Assembly: GCA_017412445.1 (NCBI GenBank)
Contig: JAFPYA010000291.1
Coordinates: forward strand, 1-12,365
Reading direction: 5' to 3'
Length of the DNA: 12,365 bases
From: Clostridia bacterium
Lineage (GTDB): Bacteria; Bacillota; Clostridia; Christensenellales; Aristaeellaceae
Shown here: piece by piece, positions 1 to 6,715 of the stretch
Layout of the letters: each line of letters starts with the position of its first letter
How positions within the stretch are numbered: position 1 is the stretch's first letter
The notes under the pieces: model-generated
Seen by the model: the letters and a program-made list of their open reading frames with translations, nothing else
What the model was told of the DNA's origin: nothing
Database searches by the model: none
Made by a program: the position numbers and the translations under genes

Positions 1-520
1 CCCGCGTGGCGAACTCCTTGCGCTTGGTGAGCAGCTCCATCACGGTCATTTCGCTGACGATTTCGCGCAGGTTGCCCTGCAGCACGTCGTTGACCTTCGC
101 GTCAATCTGCGCCTCGTCCATGCCCAGAAAGTTGGATATGGCCGCCTGCTGACGCGCCTTAATGTATTCGTCCTTGGTTTTACACCCGCTGCTCTCCACT
201 TCGCCTGCGGTGAGGGAGGAGGTGTTGCTGTACACCTGCACGGTGACTACGCTGTCCATCCACAGCGGCACGCCCTCGCTGGTCTTAACGCCCGTCTCGG
301 GGGTCTTAACGTCCAGCTTCATCATGCGCATCGTGAGGCGGTCGCTCCTCTGAAGTATCGGCAGCACGACTACGCCGCGGCCGGTGACCACCTTGGGCTC
401 TCTGTGACCTACGCCGGTAACGACTATTGCCTCGTTCGGCGGCGCCTTGCGATAGCAGGTGAGCAGTATCACCAGCACTATTGCGACAACTATTACAACC
501 AGAGTGATAATTGGTTCCAT
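1..520 (-). CDS. Flotillin-like SPFH/Band 7 membrane protein (N-terminal part, cut by window edge)
   Basis: Only the first 173 codons are in the window; the gene runs off the left edge. The protein opens with a hydrophobic membrane segment at about residues 4-21 (MEPIITLVVIVVAIVLVILL), followed by a basic stop-transfer stretch (CYRKAPPNEAIVVTG). The xPxEAxxVTG pattern, the KLDVKTPE segment, 'EGVPLWMDS' and 'LQGNLREIVSEMTVMELLTKR' match the SPFH core of FloT/YuaG-type flotillins, which usually have about 480-510 residues and a C-terminal coiled coil that lies outside this window. Flotillins scaffold membrane microdomains. The ATG at 520 is preceded by AAAGGAG with a 6-base spacer. I see no convincing promoter in the 114 bases before it, so it is probably cotranscribed with the upstream lipoprotein gene. 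The family call is secure; the specific cargo is unknown. Confidence 0.88.
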   Translation of the reverse strand, partial: MEPIITLVVIVVAIVLVILLTCYRKAPPNEAIVVTGVGHREPKVVTGRGVVVLPILQRSDRLTMRMMKLDVKTPETGVKTSEGVPLWMDSVVTVQVYSNTSSLTAGEVESSGCKTKDEYIKARQQAAISNFLGMDEAQIDAKVNDVLQGNLREIVSEMTVMELLTKRKEFATR

Positions 521-634
521 GTTATTCTCCTTTCGCATTTATAGATTGCATAATACGGGATTCCCGGCCGGCAGGATGCCTCAAACCCCTGATTCGGCAG
601 AGCTTTTGTAAGCAGAACCTATTATGAACTGCGC

Positions 635-1033
635 TTACTTCTTTTTGAATACCAGTGTTTCGTTCTCGTTTTGCAGCGTCAGAGTGCCGTTCTTTATGGT
701 GTAATTTGAGGTTATGGTATCGCCATCGTGGGTCATTGAGAGCTGACCGTCCTTTTCGACCCACGTAAACTCATCGCTCTGGGCGGTGCCGGCCAAAAGC
801 TCGCTCGTCTTCAGCATGCCGGTGCCGTCTTTTTTGAATGTAATGGTGATCAGAGAGGAGATGTCCTCTACGCCCTTGGCTTTAAGCTCCTCCTTGCTTG
901 CGCCAAACAAGGATAAAAACCAATCCTCGTCTATGCCCCATGTGCCTACCAGCTTTGAATCGCCGCAGGCGGTGAGGCATACCGCCATCGCCACAATCAG
1001 CAGCGCGCTCAATATCACTTTCGCTTTTTTAAT
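635..1033 (-). CDS. Small secreted lipoprotein, LVGTW-type beta-barrel-like, probable ATT start
   Basis: From position 1033 the protein has 132 residues. It has a lysine-rich n-region (KKAKV), a hydrophobic core and a lipobox LTAC with Cys23 as the lipidation site, so it should be an exported, membrane-anchored lipoprotein. The mature part starts LVGTW, continues with ITFKKDGTG and ends in alternating hydrophobic strands, a pattern seen in DUF5640/lipocalin-like Bacillota lipoproteins; the function is unknown. No ATG, GTG or TTG lies between the in-frame upstream stop and the GTG at 1018. Starting at that GTG would remove the KK n-region and leave 24 bases after GGAG. An ATT at 1033 lies 9 bases after AAAAGGAG and restores a normal signal peptide. 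If the ATT is not used, the CDS is 635-1018. It has its own promoter and is followed by the flotillin gene. Confidence 0.8.
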   Translation of the reverse strand: MKKAKVILSALLIVAMAVCLTACGDSKLVGTWGIDEDWFLSLFGASKEELKAKGVEDISSLITITFKKDGTGMLKTSELLAGTAQSDEFTWVEKDGQLSMTHDGDTITSNYTIKNGTLTLQNENETLVFKKK

Positions 1034-1079
1034 AGTAAATCACTCCTTTTACGCTGAGGCATTTCAGCCATTTTACAAA

Positions 1080-1108
1080 ATTGTACCATTCTTTAAAGCG
1101 AATGTCAA
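1080..1108 (-). promoter_or_regulatory. Sigma-A-type promoter for the lipoprotein-flotillin unit
   Basis: Read on the minus strand, TTGACA (1108-1103) is separated by exactly 17 bases from TACAAT (1085-1080). That is 11 of 12 consensus positions. The predicted start of transcription is near 1073, about 40 bases before the ATT start of the lipoprotein. Confidence 0.8.
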
Positions 1109-1143
1109 CACTCTATAGCGCTTTCAAAAGCCTTGGCCTTGTA

Positions 1144-2592
1144 TTATCCCAGCAGCCGCGCAAGCAGGCGGAAAAAGCCCATTACCATCACCAGCAGCAG
1201 CGCTTCCTGCTTCCAGCGGTAGAGCATCAGCCCCAGCCACTCGCGCACGAAGGCGTTTGGCCAGTACCACCAGCGCGTGGGGCTGCCCATGCCCTCGGCA
1301 TTGAGCCCCGCGCGGTTTGCCAGAATGCCGCTACGGAACACGTGGTAGCGCGTGGTAGAAAACGCCACGCGGGCATCGGGCTTCGTGTCAAGTATCAGCT
1401 GTCTGGAATTGAGCATGTTTTGGTATGTGTTCTCGGATTTGTCCTCGGGCAATATGCTTTCCTTAGCCACACCGTTTGCCGCAAGGTAGCGGCTCATGGC
1501 CTCGGCCTCGCTCATGCTTTCATCCGCGCCCTGTCCGCCTGAGGGGACGAAGCGCGGCCCGGGCATGCCGTCTTCACGCTGCGCCGCGGCGAAGGACAGC
1601 GCCTTGTCCACGCGCCCCTTCAGCAGCGGAGGGAGCGAGCCGTCCTTTCTGAAGCGACAGCCGAGAATTATAATGAAATCGACAGGCTTTGCGGGCGCAA
1701 AAGAGGCGGCTCTGAGCGCGCTTATCGCCGCGCCCCACAACATGCACAGGAAGTACACGTATATTGCGGCGTACACGTTTTGCAGCCACATTATAGTGTG
1801 CACCTCTTTTTCACTGCCGCTTAAATTGCGCGTGAACAGGTATACGCCGAGCGCCTCGCCCGCAAGCAAAAGAAAACTGAGCGTCAGCCCCATAAGATTG
1901 CTGAGACTGCGCCTTTCGTGCCTGAGCAAAACGATATTGCTGTACGCCAGCGCCAGGGCAAATACCACCACGAGCGGCATGAATATGACCATGAAGTTCA
2001 GGCTTGAGTTAAGCAGCGTTTCGTAGGCGCTGAGCATGGTGAAGCCGACGGGATCTGCAAAGTGTCTGACTGTGACGTAGGTCATCGTTATGCCAGTCAC
2101 CAGTGAAAACAGGCTGAAGCCCGCAAAATATATGCTTATATAGGAATAAAACTCGCTGCCCCTTGTCTTTACGAAGCTGTGAAGCATTATGGCGCTTATC
2201 GTCAGGTAAAACAGAGAAACCGCGATCAGCACCGCCCAGTCTCCGGTAAAGCCGCCCGTGACCTCGTCGTACACCGTGCCCAGCCGACCCACGCGAAAGC
2301 TGGCGACCGCGAGCGCGTCGCCGTTTTCATCGTAAAAATCCACAAAGCTTTTGCCCGCCTCGCCGGGCTTTATGTCCATGCGGACGTAAGCGGGGTGCAC
2401 CTCGAGGTTGCTGTAGCCCAGCACGTGCGGGTCATCAACCATGGGACGAAGCTCGCGCTCCGCGCCCTCTCCCGGGACGTTCATGGGCAGATAGGCGCGG
2501 TAGCTGTTGCCCGCGCCTATAAACCTGCAGGCAAGGCAAAATACAAACAGTATTGCCGTAAGCACCGCTATTTGTTTTACCGCGCTTTTCAT
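1144..2592 (-). CDS. Multi-spanning membrane protein with C-terminal DUF218 (SanA/YdcF/ElyC-type) domain
   Basis: The protein has 482 residues. Residues 6-25 form a signal-anchor helix and about 27-116 a soluble, probably extracytoplasmic region. Further membrane helices lie near 118-140, 149-172, 198-222, 233-254 and 268-292. The DUF218 domain follows at about 303-456, recognised by DFIIILGCRFRKDG, the R-x-x-x-A stretch, PSGGQGADESMSEAEAMSRY, the E-x-S-x-NTYQN motif and STTRYHVFRS. A hydrophobic C-terminus ends the chain. DUF218 proteins such as ElyC and SanA are linked to cell-envelope and peptidoglycan homeostasis, but their chemistry is not settled. The ATG at 2592 follows GGGAGG by 9 bases. 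The gene starts 25 bases after the dehydrogenase stop, so it is the third gene of the beta-helix operon. I see no convincing terminator after it. Confidence 0.85.
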   Translation of the reverse strand: MKSAVKQIAVLTAILFVFCLACRFIGAGNSYRAYLPMNVPGEGAERELRPMVDDPHVLGYSNLEVHPAYVRMDIKPGEAGKSFVDFYDENGDALAVASFRVGRLGTVYDEVTGGFTGDWAVLIAVSLFYLTISAIMLHSFVKTRGSEFYSYISIYFAGFSLFSLVTGITMTYVTVRHFADPVGFTMLSAYETLLNSSLNFMVIFMPLVVVFALALAYSNIVLLRHERRSLSNLMGLTLSFLLLAGEALGVYLFTRNLSGSEKEVHTIMWLQNVYAAIYVYFLCMLWGAAISALRAASFAPAKPVDFIIILGCRFRKDGSLPPLLKGRVDKALSFAAAQREDGMPGPRFVPSGGQGADESMSEAEAMSRYLAANGVAKESILPEDKSENTYQNMLNSRQLILDTKPDARVAFSTTRYHVFRSGILANRAGLNAEGMGSPTRWWYWPNAFVREWLGLMLYRWKQEALLLVMVMGFFRLLARLLG

Positions 2593-2617
2593 GCGTCCGC
2601 GCCTCCCAAAGCAGAAA

Positions 2618-3370
2618 TCATTTGCGATAGGGACTGTCGAATTCGGCTTCTATCTTCCTGACCGCCTCTTCGATGCTCATGCCCGCGAAGTGCTGGGCGC
2701 CGAGGTAACGGCCGGACTTTTTGTCGTCGGCAAACACGCCCGCGACTATGCCGGGAATGGCGCTCTCGGGCGCGTTGGGCGCGTGAGGCCCGCCCAAATC
2801 CGTGCGGCACCAGCCGGGATCGGTCAGGTTTATCATTACATCCGTGCCCTCGACCTTGCTGCCCAAATCTATCGTGATTTTGTCAAGCGCCGCCTTGCTG
2901 GCGGAATACCCGGCCTGACATACGTCCAGCGCAATGCCGCTGGTGGTGTTGAGTATGCGCCCGGTGCCCTTCTTTATCATCTTGGGCAGGAAGTGGTAGC
3001 AAATCAGCGCGGGGGAGATGGTGTTCACGCGGAAGCTTATCTCGTAATCCTCGACGGGCGTTGAGAAATAATCGGTTCTGTAGGCGATTTGCAGCCCAGC
3101 GTTGTTCAAAACTATATCCACGTCAACGCCCAGCGCGTCTATGTCGTTCAGCATCGCCTTGACCTGCTCGGGCTTGTCCAGATCCGCCGCGAACGCGCAG
3201 GCCTCTACGCCCAGCGCCCGCACCTCATTTAAAACCTTCTCTGTGTGGCTCAGGCTGCGGCTGTGAAGAATAAGGTTGCAGCCCTTCCCGGCCATGAATT
3301 TGGCGCTAAGGTAGCCTATGCCTCGCGCCGCGCCTGTAATCAGCGCCCATCTGCCTTTTACGTTGTACAT
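2618..3370 (-). CDS. Short-chain dehydrogenase/reductase (SDR family, NAD(P)-dependent)
   Basis: The 250-residue length is typical of classical SDRs. The cofactor motif TGAARGIG is at residues 12-19, NNAG at 89-92, the structural Asn at 116, and the catalytic YSASK at Tyr155/Lys159. The likely catalytic Ser144 lies in NTTSG, 11 residues before the Tyr, slightly closer than the usual 12-13. 'TDPGWCRTDLGG' is the normal SDR segment after the active site. The substrate cannot be read from sequence; the beta-helix neighbour hints at a sugar or polyol. I chose the ATG at 3370 because GAGGAGG lies just before it. An in-frame start at 3457 would add 29 residues overlapping the upstream gene and lying before the Rossmann fold. 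The upstream gene stops 10 bases earlier, so the two are cotranscribed. Confidence 0.92.
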   Translation of the reverse strand: MYNVKGRWALITGAARGIGYLSAKFMAGKGCNLILHSRSLSHTEKVLNEVRALGVEACAFAADLDKPEQVKAMLNDIDALGVDVDIVLNNAGLQIAYRTDYFSTPVEDYEISFRVNTISPALICYHFLPKMIKKGTGRILNTTSGIALDVCQAGYSASKAALDKITIDLGSKVEGTDVMINLTDPGWCRTDLGGPHAPNAPESAIPGIVAGVFADDKKSGRYLGAQHFAGMSIEEAVRKIEAEFDSPYRK

Positions 3371-3380
3371 CTTGTCCTCC

Positions 3381-5627
3381 TCAATCGCAAGCGGTTTGTT
3401 TGCTCGGGTTAATCGCGGTGATACTTTTGTTGAAGCGTTCTGTCCACTCCTTGCCAAAGCCCGGAGCGTCGTTTACGGGCGAATCGGCGTTAAAGCGGTA
3501 TGAGCTTAAATCGAAGCCCGCCTCCCCGGCGGTCATGGCGGTGAACAGCGGTTTGCCAAAATCCTTTTCGTAATACTTCAGCGTCGCCTCGGTGCCGTTA
3601 TGGAGACTCTCGCTGCCGATAATCACGTTTCGGGCAAAGGTATGCCGCGCGGGCGCGAACACGCAGTCGGGGTCATCCGGGTAAACACCGTCGTCCTCCG
3701 GGAAGTAAAGTCTGTCCAGCCGAGGGTACAGGCGCCTGTAATGCTCAACCCAGCGCGCTTTTACCTCGGGCTTTGCAAACCGAGCGTTCCAGCGGAAGCG
3801 GTGCGTCTTTTCGTTTGGAATCGGCCGCTTGGACTCGTAGCCCCACAGCCTGACGGCGCTGTTTGAACAGATAAACACGTTGTCTTCAAGCACGTGGTCG
3901 TGGCCGGAGTTCATGAAGAGGCAGTGGCCGGAGATGTTTTCAAACACGTTGCCGCGCACTATGCCGCCGCTCATGCCGTCGTCCCAGTATATGCCGTGGT
4001 TGTCCCTGCCGCCCACGTTTCTGACCACGTTGCCCTCAATTACGTTGCCCAGCCACGTAAAGCAGCGCCCCGCGTATATCGCGCCCTGATCGGAGGCGTT
4101 GAGACACACGTCTTCGATCAAGTTGCCTCTGACAAGCATGTCGTTGCCCATTATGTGCACGGATACGTGCGGCGAGGAATGAACGTAGTTGTCTGTGAAG
4201 CTGCTGCCCACGCCCTCAAGGTACACGGCGGGGGAGTAGGTGCGCTTGTTGGACAGGCGGTAGAACTCGCAATTCATAACTGCGTGATTTGCCCTTTCGA
4301 GCGTCTCGGGGTCGCCGCCCGCAAGGAACACGCCGCCGCCGCCCATGTCGTGAATGTAACAGGCTTTTACCGTGTTGTTGTGCCCGCCGCGCCTTGTCGC
4401 GTAGGCAGGGTCGGCGGTGATGGTGCCGCTCGTTTCGCCTATGCGTATCGCGTCTAAGGCAAAGTTGCTTATTTCGCAGTCCGAAATAACGCAGTGTTCG
4501 CAGTCCATAAGCTCGAGTGCGTTGCCTGTGCCGTTTGTGAAGCTTATGCCGGATAGGGTGACGCCGCTTGCGTTTTCAATCCTGAGAGCGGGCTTTGTCA
4601 GCGCGGTGAACGAGATCCGCTTTCCGTCTATGCTGCCGCCATTGGGATAATAGTAGAGCACGTCGTTTCCGTTAAAGCGGTCGATGTAATATTCGCCGGG
4701 CGCGCTCAGTTCGCCAAGCACGTTCATGGCGTTGAGCTTGAGCCAATAGTCCTGCACGCCCTGCATTGTGGGATGCTCAAGGTAAAGCAGTCGCCTTTGG
4801 GGATCATAAGCCCTCATGCGGCTCATGTCGTCGGCGTAGTTGTTTTCAAAGTAGCCCTTGAGCCAGGCATCAGTCTCGTATTTTGCGCCGTCCTTGAGCT
4901 CGCTTTCGTCCCTGGGCAGCCACGCTTGAGCCTTTGCCTTAAGCTCATCCGAAGCGGTATAAAACACGGGCGCGTCCAGCTTCAGCATCTCTTCGGTGCT
5001 CATGGGCGAGTCGGTTTTGTCGAAAAAGTACGCGCGGGGCACGCCGCCCTGTCTTGCTCCGGAGTGCATCGCGGTGATGTAGCGCGCGTGCTCCTCAGGC
5101 GTGTGACTGTTTTCGCGCCCCTTGATCTCGCGGCCTATCAGTATCTCGGCGCGGGTCATGGCTCTGCCCTTCGGCCAGCCTGCGAGCGTCTGTATTTCGC
5201 CGTCCGCCACGAGCTCGGGCGCGACGGGCCTGAGTGGCCAATTAAAGCCGTTTTTGTATATGGTACCGGTGGGAATGCCGTGCGCCTTCAGATCGTACAC
5301 CCAAACGTTCGCACGGCTCTCTTCGGGTATGCGGCAGGCGGAGGCGAAGCGTTCACCCTTAACGTCGTCAAGCCTCACAAAATCCTTTGCTTCAAGCGGC
5401 ACGCTGCCGTCAAGCACAGGCGTTTCTCCCTCGAATGCGCGCAGTGTGAGGCCGCTGTGCCCCTGGCCTATAAGCGCGCTGTCATAAACCCGATACACGC
5501 CGTTGCGCAGGATTATTTCATCGTTTTCACCAGCGCTCCTGAGCGCGCGCTCAAGGCTTTGGAACGGCGCGCTTTCGCTGCCGGAAAAGCCGTCATTGCC
5601 TGTGGGGGATACATAGAATGAGCTCAT
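3381..5627 (-). CDS. Right-handed parallel beta-helix protein, probable intracellular polysaccharide-active enzyme
   Basis: The protein has 748 residues from the ATG at 5627 (GGGAGG, 6-base spacer). Longer readings to 5669 would begin inside or before the terminator hairpin. The N-terminus, FYVSPTGNDGFSG...PFQSLERAL...GVYRV, is the classic opening of secreted and cytosolic beta-helix glycan enzymes. Beta-helix coils run at about 345-600, with repeated G-N-x-(I/V/F) rungs and the stretch DQGAIYAGRC...NHGIYWDDGMSGG near 513-555, rich in Asp, His and Tyr suited to an active-site groove. A 150-residue insert at about 115-320 interrupts the N-terminal turns. There is no signal peptide, so it probably acts on imported oligosaccharides in the cytoplasm. 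It leads an operon with the SDR and DUF218 genes. The fold is confident; whether it is a hydrolase, lyase or epimerase is not. Confidence 0.85.
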   Translation of the reverse strand: MSSFYVSPTGNDGFSGSESAPFQSLERALRSAGENDEIILRNGVYRVYDSALIGQGHSGLTLRAFEGETPVLDGSVPLEAKDFVRLDDVKGERFASACRIPEESRANVWVYDLKAHGIPTGTIYKNGFNWPLRPVAPELVADGEIQTLAGWPKGRAMTRAEILIGREIKGRENSHTPEEHARYITAMHSGARQGGVPRAYFFDKTDSPMSTEEMLKLDAPVFYTASDELKAKAQAWLPRDESELKDGAKYETDAWLKGYFENNYADDMSRMRAYDPQRRLLYLEHPTMQGVQDYWLKLNAMNVLGELSAPGEYYIDRFNGNDVLYYYPNGGSIDGKRISFTALTKPALRIENASGVTLSGISFTNGTGNALELMDCEHCVISDCEISNFALDAIRIGETSGTITADPAYATRRGGHNNTVKACYIHDMGGGGVFLAGGDPETLERANHAVMNCEFYRLSNKRTYSPAVYLEGVGSSFTDNYVHSSPHVSVHIMGNDMLVRGNLIEDVCLNASDQGAIYAGRCFTWLGNVIEGNVVRNVGGRDNHGIYWDDGMSGGIVRGNVFENISGHCLFMNSGHDHVLEDNVFICSNSAVRLWGYESKRPIPNEKTHRFRWNARFAKPEVKARWVEHYRRLYPRLDRLYFPEDDGVYPDDPDCVFAPARHTFARNVIIGSESLHNGTEATLKYYEKDFGKPLFTAMTAGEAGFDLSSYRFNADSPVNDAPGFGKEWTERFNKSITAINPSKQTACD

Positions 5628-5647
5628 GTCCGTCCTCCCGAATATGC

Positions 5648-5677
5648 AAAAAGCGGAGCGGCAAAGCACCGCTCCGC
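5648..5677 (-). terminator. Intrinsic terminator after the STAS/anti-sigma pair
   Basis: A perfect 9-base inverted repeat (GCGGAGCGG at 5653-5661 against CCGCTCCGC at 5669-5677) with a 7-base loop is followed on the minus strand by TTTTT. It begins 11 bases after the stop of the anti-sigma-like gene and ends only 20 bases before the start codon of the beta-helix gene. Confidence 0.85.
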
Positions 5678-5688
5678 GCCTTAGGGCA

Positions 5689-6294
5689 TTACGCCATCTT
5701 TTTGATTATCGTCATCTCGACGGTGCTGCCCTTTATGGACACCTTCACGTCGTCGGCGACCTTGGCGACCACCGATTTTTCCAATTCGTCCCAGACCTGC
5801 TTGGCTTCCTCGTCGTCGTGCTGCATCCTTTCGGAGATGACGCCTTCAAAGTCTACCATGGACCATTCCCAGTCCATGGAGGGGGCGGAGGCCTGCTCGT
5901 ACTGTCCCGCCATGAGCATGGGGTTTACAAACGGCGCCACATCCGCGTCCGCGCTGCGGTCGAAGAAGTCCCTGAGCCTGCCCATAAGCCCCTTGGCGCT
6001 CTCGTTCCTGCCGGAGGTCGAGGCGGCCAGAAGCTGGTCGCGCTTTACGCTGTCCATGCGGGTGACGACCTTGAGGTGCAGACGGTATACGTCGTCCTCG
6101 TCCTCGATCCAGAATTTGCCCTCGGTCTCGCCGGTAAGCGAGCGCATCATGCCCATCATTTCCTCGGTCAGGAGCCTCAGATGCAGCGCGCTCTTTCGGC
6201 TGAGCTCCTTGTAGGTCGCCATCTTTTCCGCCTGCGCGAAGGCCTTTTCCATCTGGCTACCTGTGCTGGATACGGTAATTATATCAGTCCTCAT
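5689..6294 (-). CDS. Anti-sigma/HATPase-like partner of the STAS protein (degenerate)
   Basis: The protein has 201 residues, no signal peptide and no membrane segment. It directly follows a STAS protein with a 19-base gap, the usual position of an RsbW/SpoIIAB-type kinase. The segment RKSALHLRLLTEEMMGMM (about 33-50) resembles the helix carrying the N-box of GHKL ATPases, and the last strand (VKVSIKGSTVEMTIIKKM) resembles the end of such a domain. However, the N-box Asn and the DxGxG and GxGxG nucleotide motifs are not visible. The segment STSGRNESAKGLMGRLRDFF (92-111) is a possible remnant of the lid. From memory, similar proteins beside STAS genes in gut Clostridia are annotated as hypothetical or ATP-binding. 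The ATG at 6294 has only a weak GAGG site 8 bases upstream, which suggests translational coupling. Binding to the STAS protein is inferred. Confidence 0.65.
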   Translation of the reverse strand: MRTDIITVSSTGSQMEKAFAQAEKMATYKELSRKSALHLRLLTEEMMGMMRSLTGETEGKFWIEDEDDVYRLHLKVVTRMDSVKRDQLLAASTSGRNESAKGLMGRLRDFFDRSADADVAPFVNPMLMAGQYEQASAPSMDWEWSMVDFEGVISERMQHDDEEAKQVWDELEKSVVAKVADDVKVSIKGSTVEMTIIKKMA

Positions 6295-6313
6295 TTTTCA
6301 AACCTCATTACGC

Positions 6314-6610
6314 TCATTCGATATCGAGTATGTCGGAAAAGCCGGTCACGTCGAACACTTCGCGCACGATCTCGCTGGGGTGAAGCACCTTCATTGTGCC
6401 CTTGCCGTTCATCAGCTTCTGCGCCTGCAGCAATACCCTGAGGCCTGCGGAGGAGATGTACTCGAGCTTCTCGAGCTCGAGGGTCAGCGCCTTTATGCCG
6501 TCCAGCGAGCCTGTTATCACCTTTTCCAGCTCGGGAGAGGTTACGGTATCGAGGCGGCCGGTCAGGGCTATGGCGAGGGAGTCGCCGTTTTTCTGAGTTT
6601 GTATGGTCAT
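6314..6610 (-). CDS. STAS-domain anti-anti-sigma factor-like protein (SpoIIAA/RsbV type)
   Basis: The protein is a single 98-residue STAS domain, the normal size for RsbV/SpoIIAA. It has the first-strand pattern LAIALTGRLDTVTSPELE, the central strand LTLELEKLEYISSAGLRVLL and the C-terminal VFDVTGFSDILDI. Ser53/Ser54 in ISSAGLR occupies the position phosphorylated by anti-sigma kinases, and Leu-Arg rather than Leu-Gly follows it, as in RsbV-like members. In partner-switching systems the unphosphorylated form binds the anti-sigma factor and frees sigma. The ATG at 6610 follows AGGAGG by 6 bases, a very strong site. A promoter lies about 50 bases upstream. The next gene downstream is the probable partner. 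No sigma factor or phosphatase is in the window, so the output of the pair is unknown. Confidence 0.92.
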   Translation of the reverse strand: MTIQTQKNGDSLAIALTGRLDTVTSPELEKVITGSLDGIKALTLELEKLEYISSAGLRVLLQAQKLMNGKGTMKVLHPSEIVREVFDVTGFSDILDIE

Positions 6611-6635
6611 AAATTGCCTCCTGTCAAATCAAATC

Positions 6636-6709
6636 GTGTTACGTGGCGTATTAAGTATATTGTACGCTATTTTGAGTTCTTTTGCCACAGAAAACGCCAC
6701 ATTTAACAC
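6636..6709. repeat. Inverted repeat flanking the STAS promoter
   Basis: GTGTTA-c-GTGGCGT at 6636-6649 is mirrored by ACGCCAC-att-TAACAC at 6694-6709. Thirteen bases pair, with 1 versus 3 unpaired bases in the middle. The arms lie on either side of the predicted promoter, with centres about 59 bases apart, and could be two operator sites or a long-range stem in read-through RNA. Confidence 0.5.
6659..6687 (-). promoter_or_regulatory. Likely sigma-A promoter for the STAS/anti-sigma pair
   Basis: On the minus strand, TGGCAA (6687-6682) and TACAAT (6664-6659) are separated by 17 bases. The -10 box matches 5 of 6 positions but the -35 only 3 of 6. The element sits in the 105-base gap before the STAS gene, flanked by an inverted repeat reported separately. 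Confidence 0.6.
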
Positions 6710-6715
6710 AATGAG

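Noticed and set aside
556..572. Palindromic bases CGGGA-T-TCCCG and CCGGCCGG before the flotillin gene
   Set aside because: The loop is too short for a hairpin and no T-run follows. Such GC-rich palindromes are expected by chance in this composition.
4773..5621. A 282-codon plus-strand frame inside the beta-helix gene
   Set aside because: It has no ribosome binding site or recognisable domain, and the opposite strand encodes a clear beta-helix protein.
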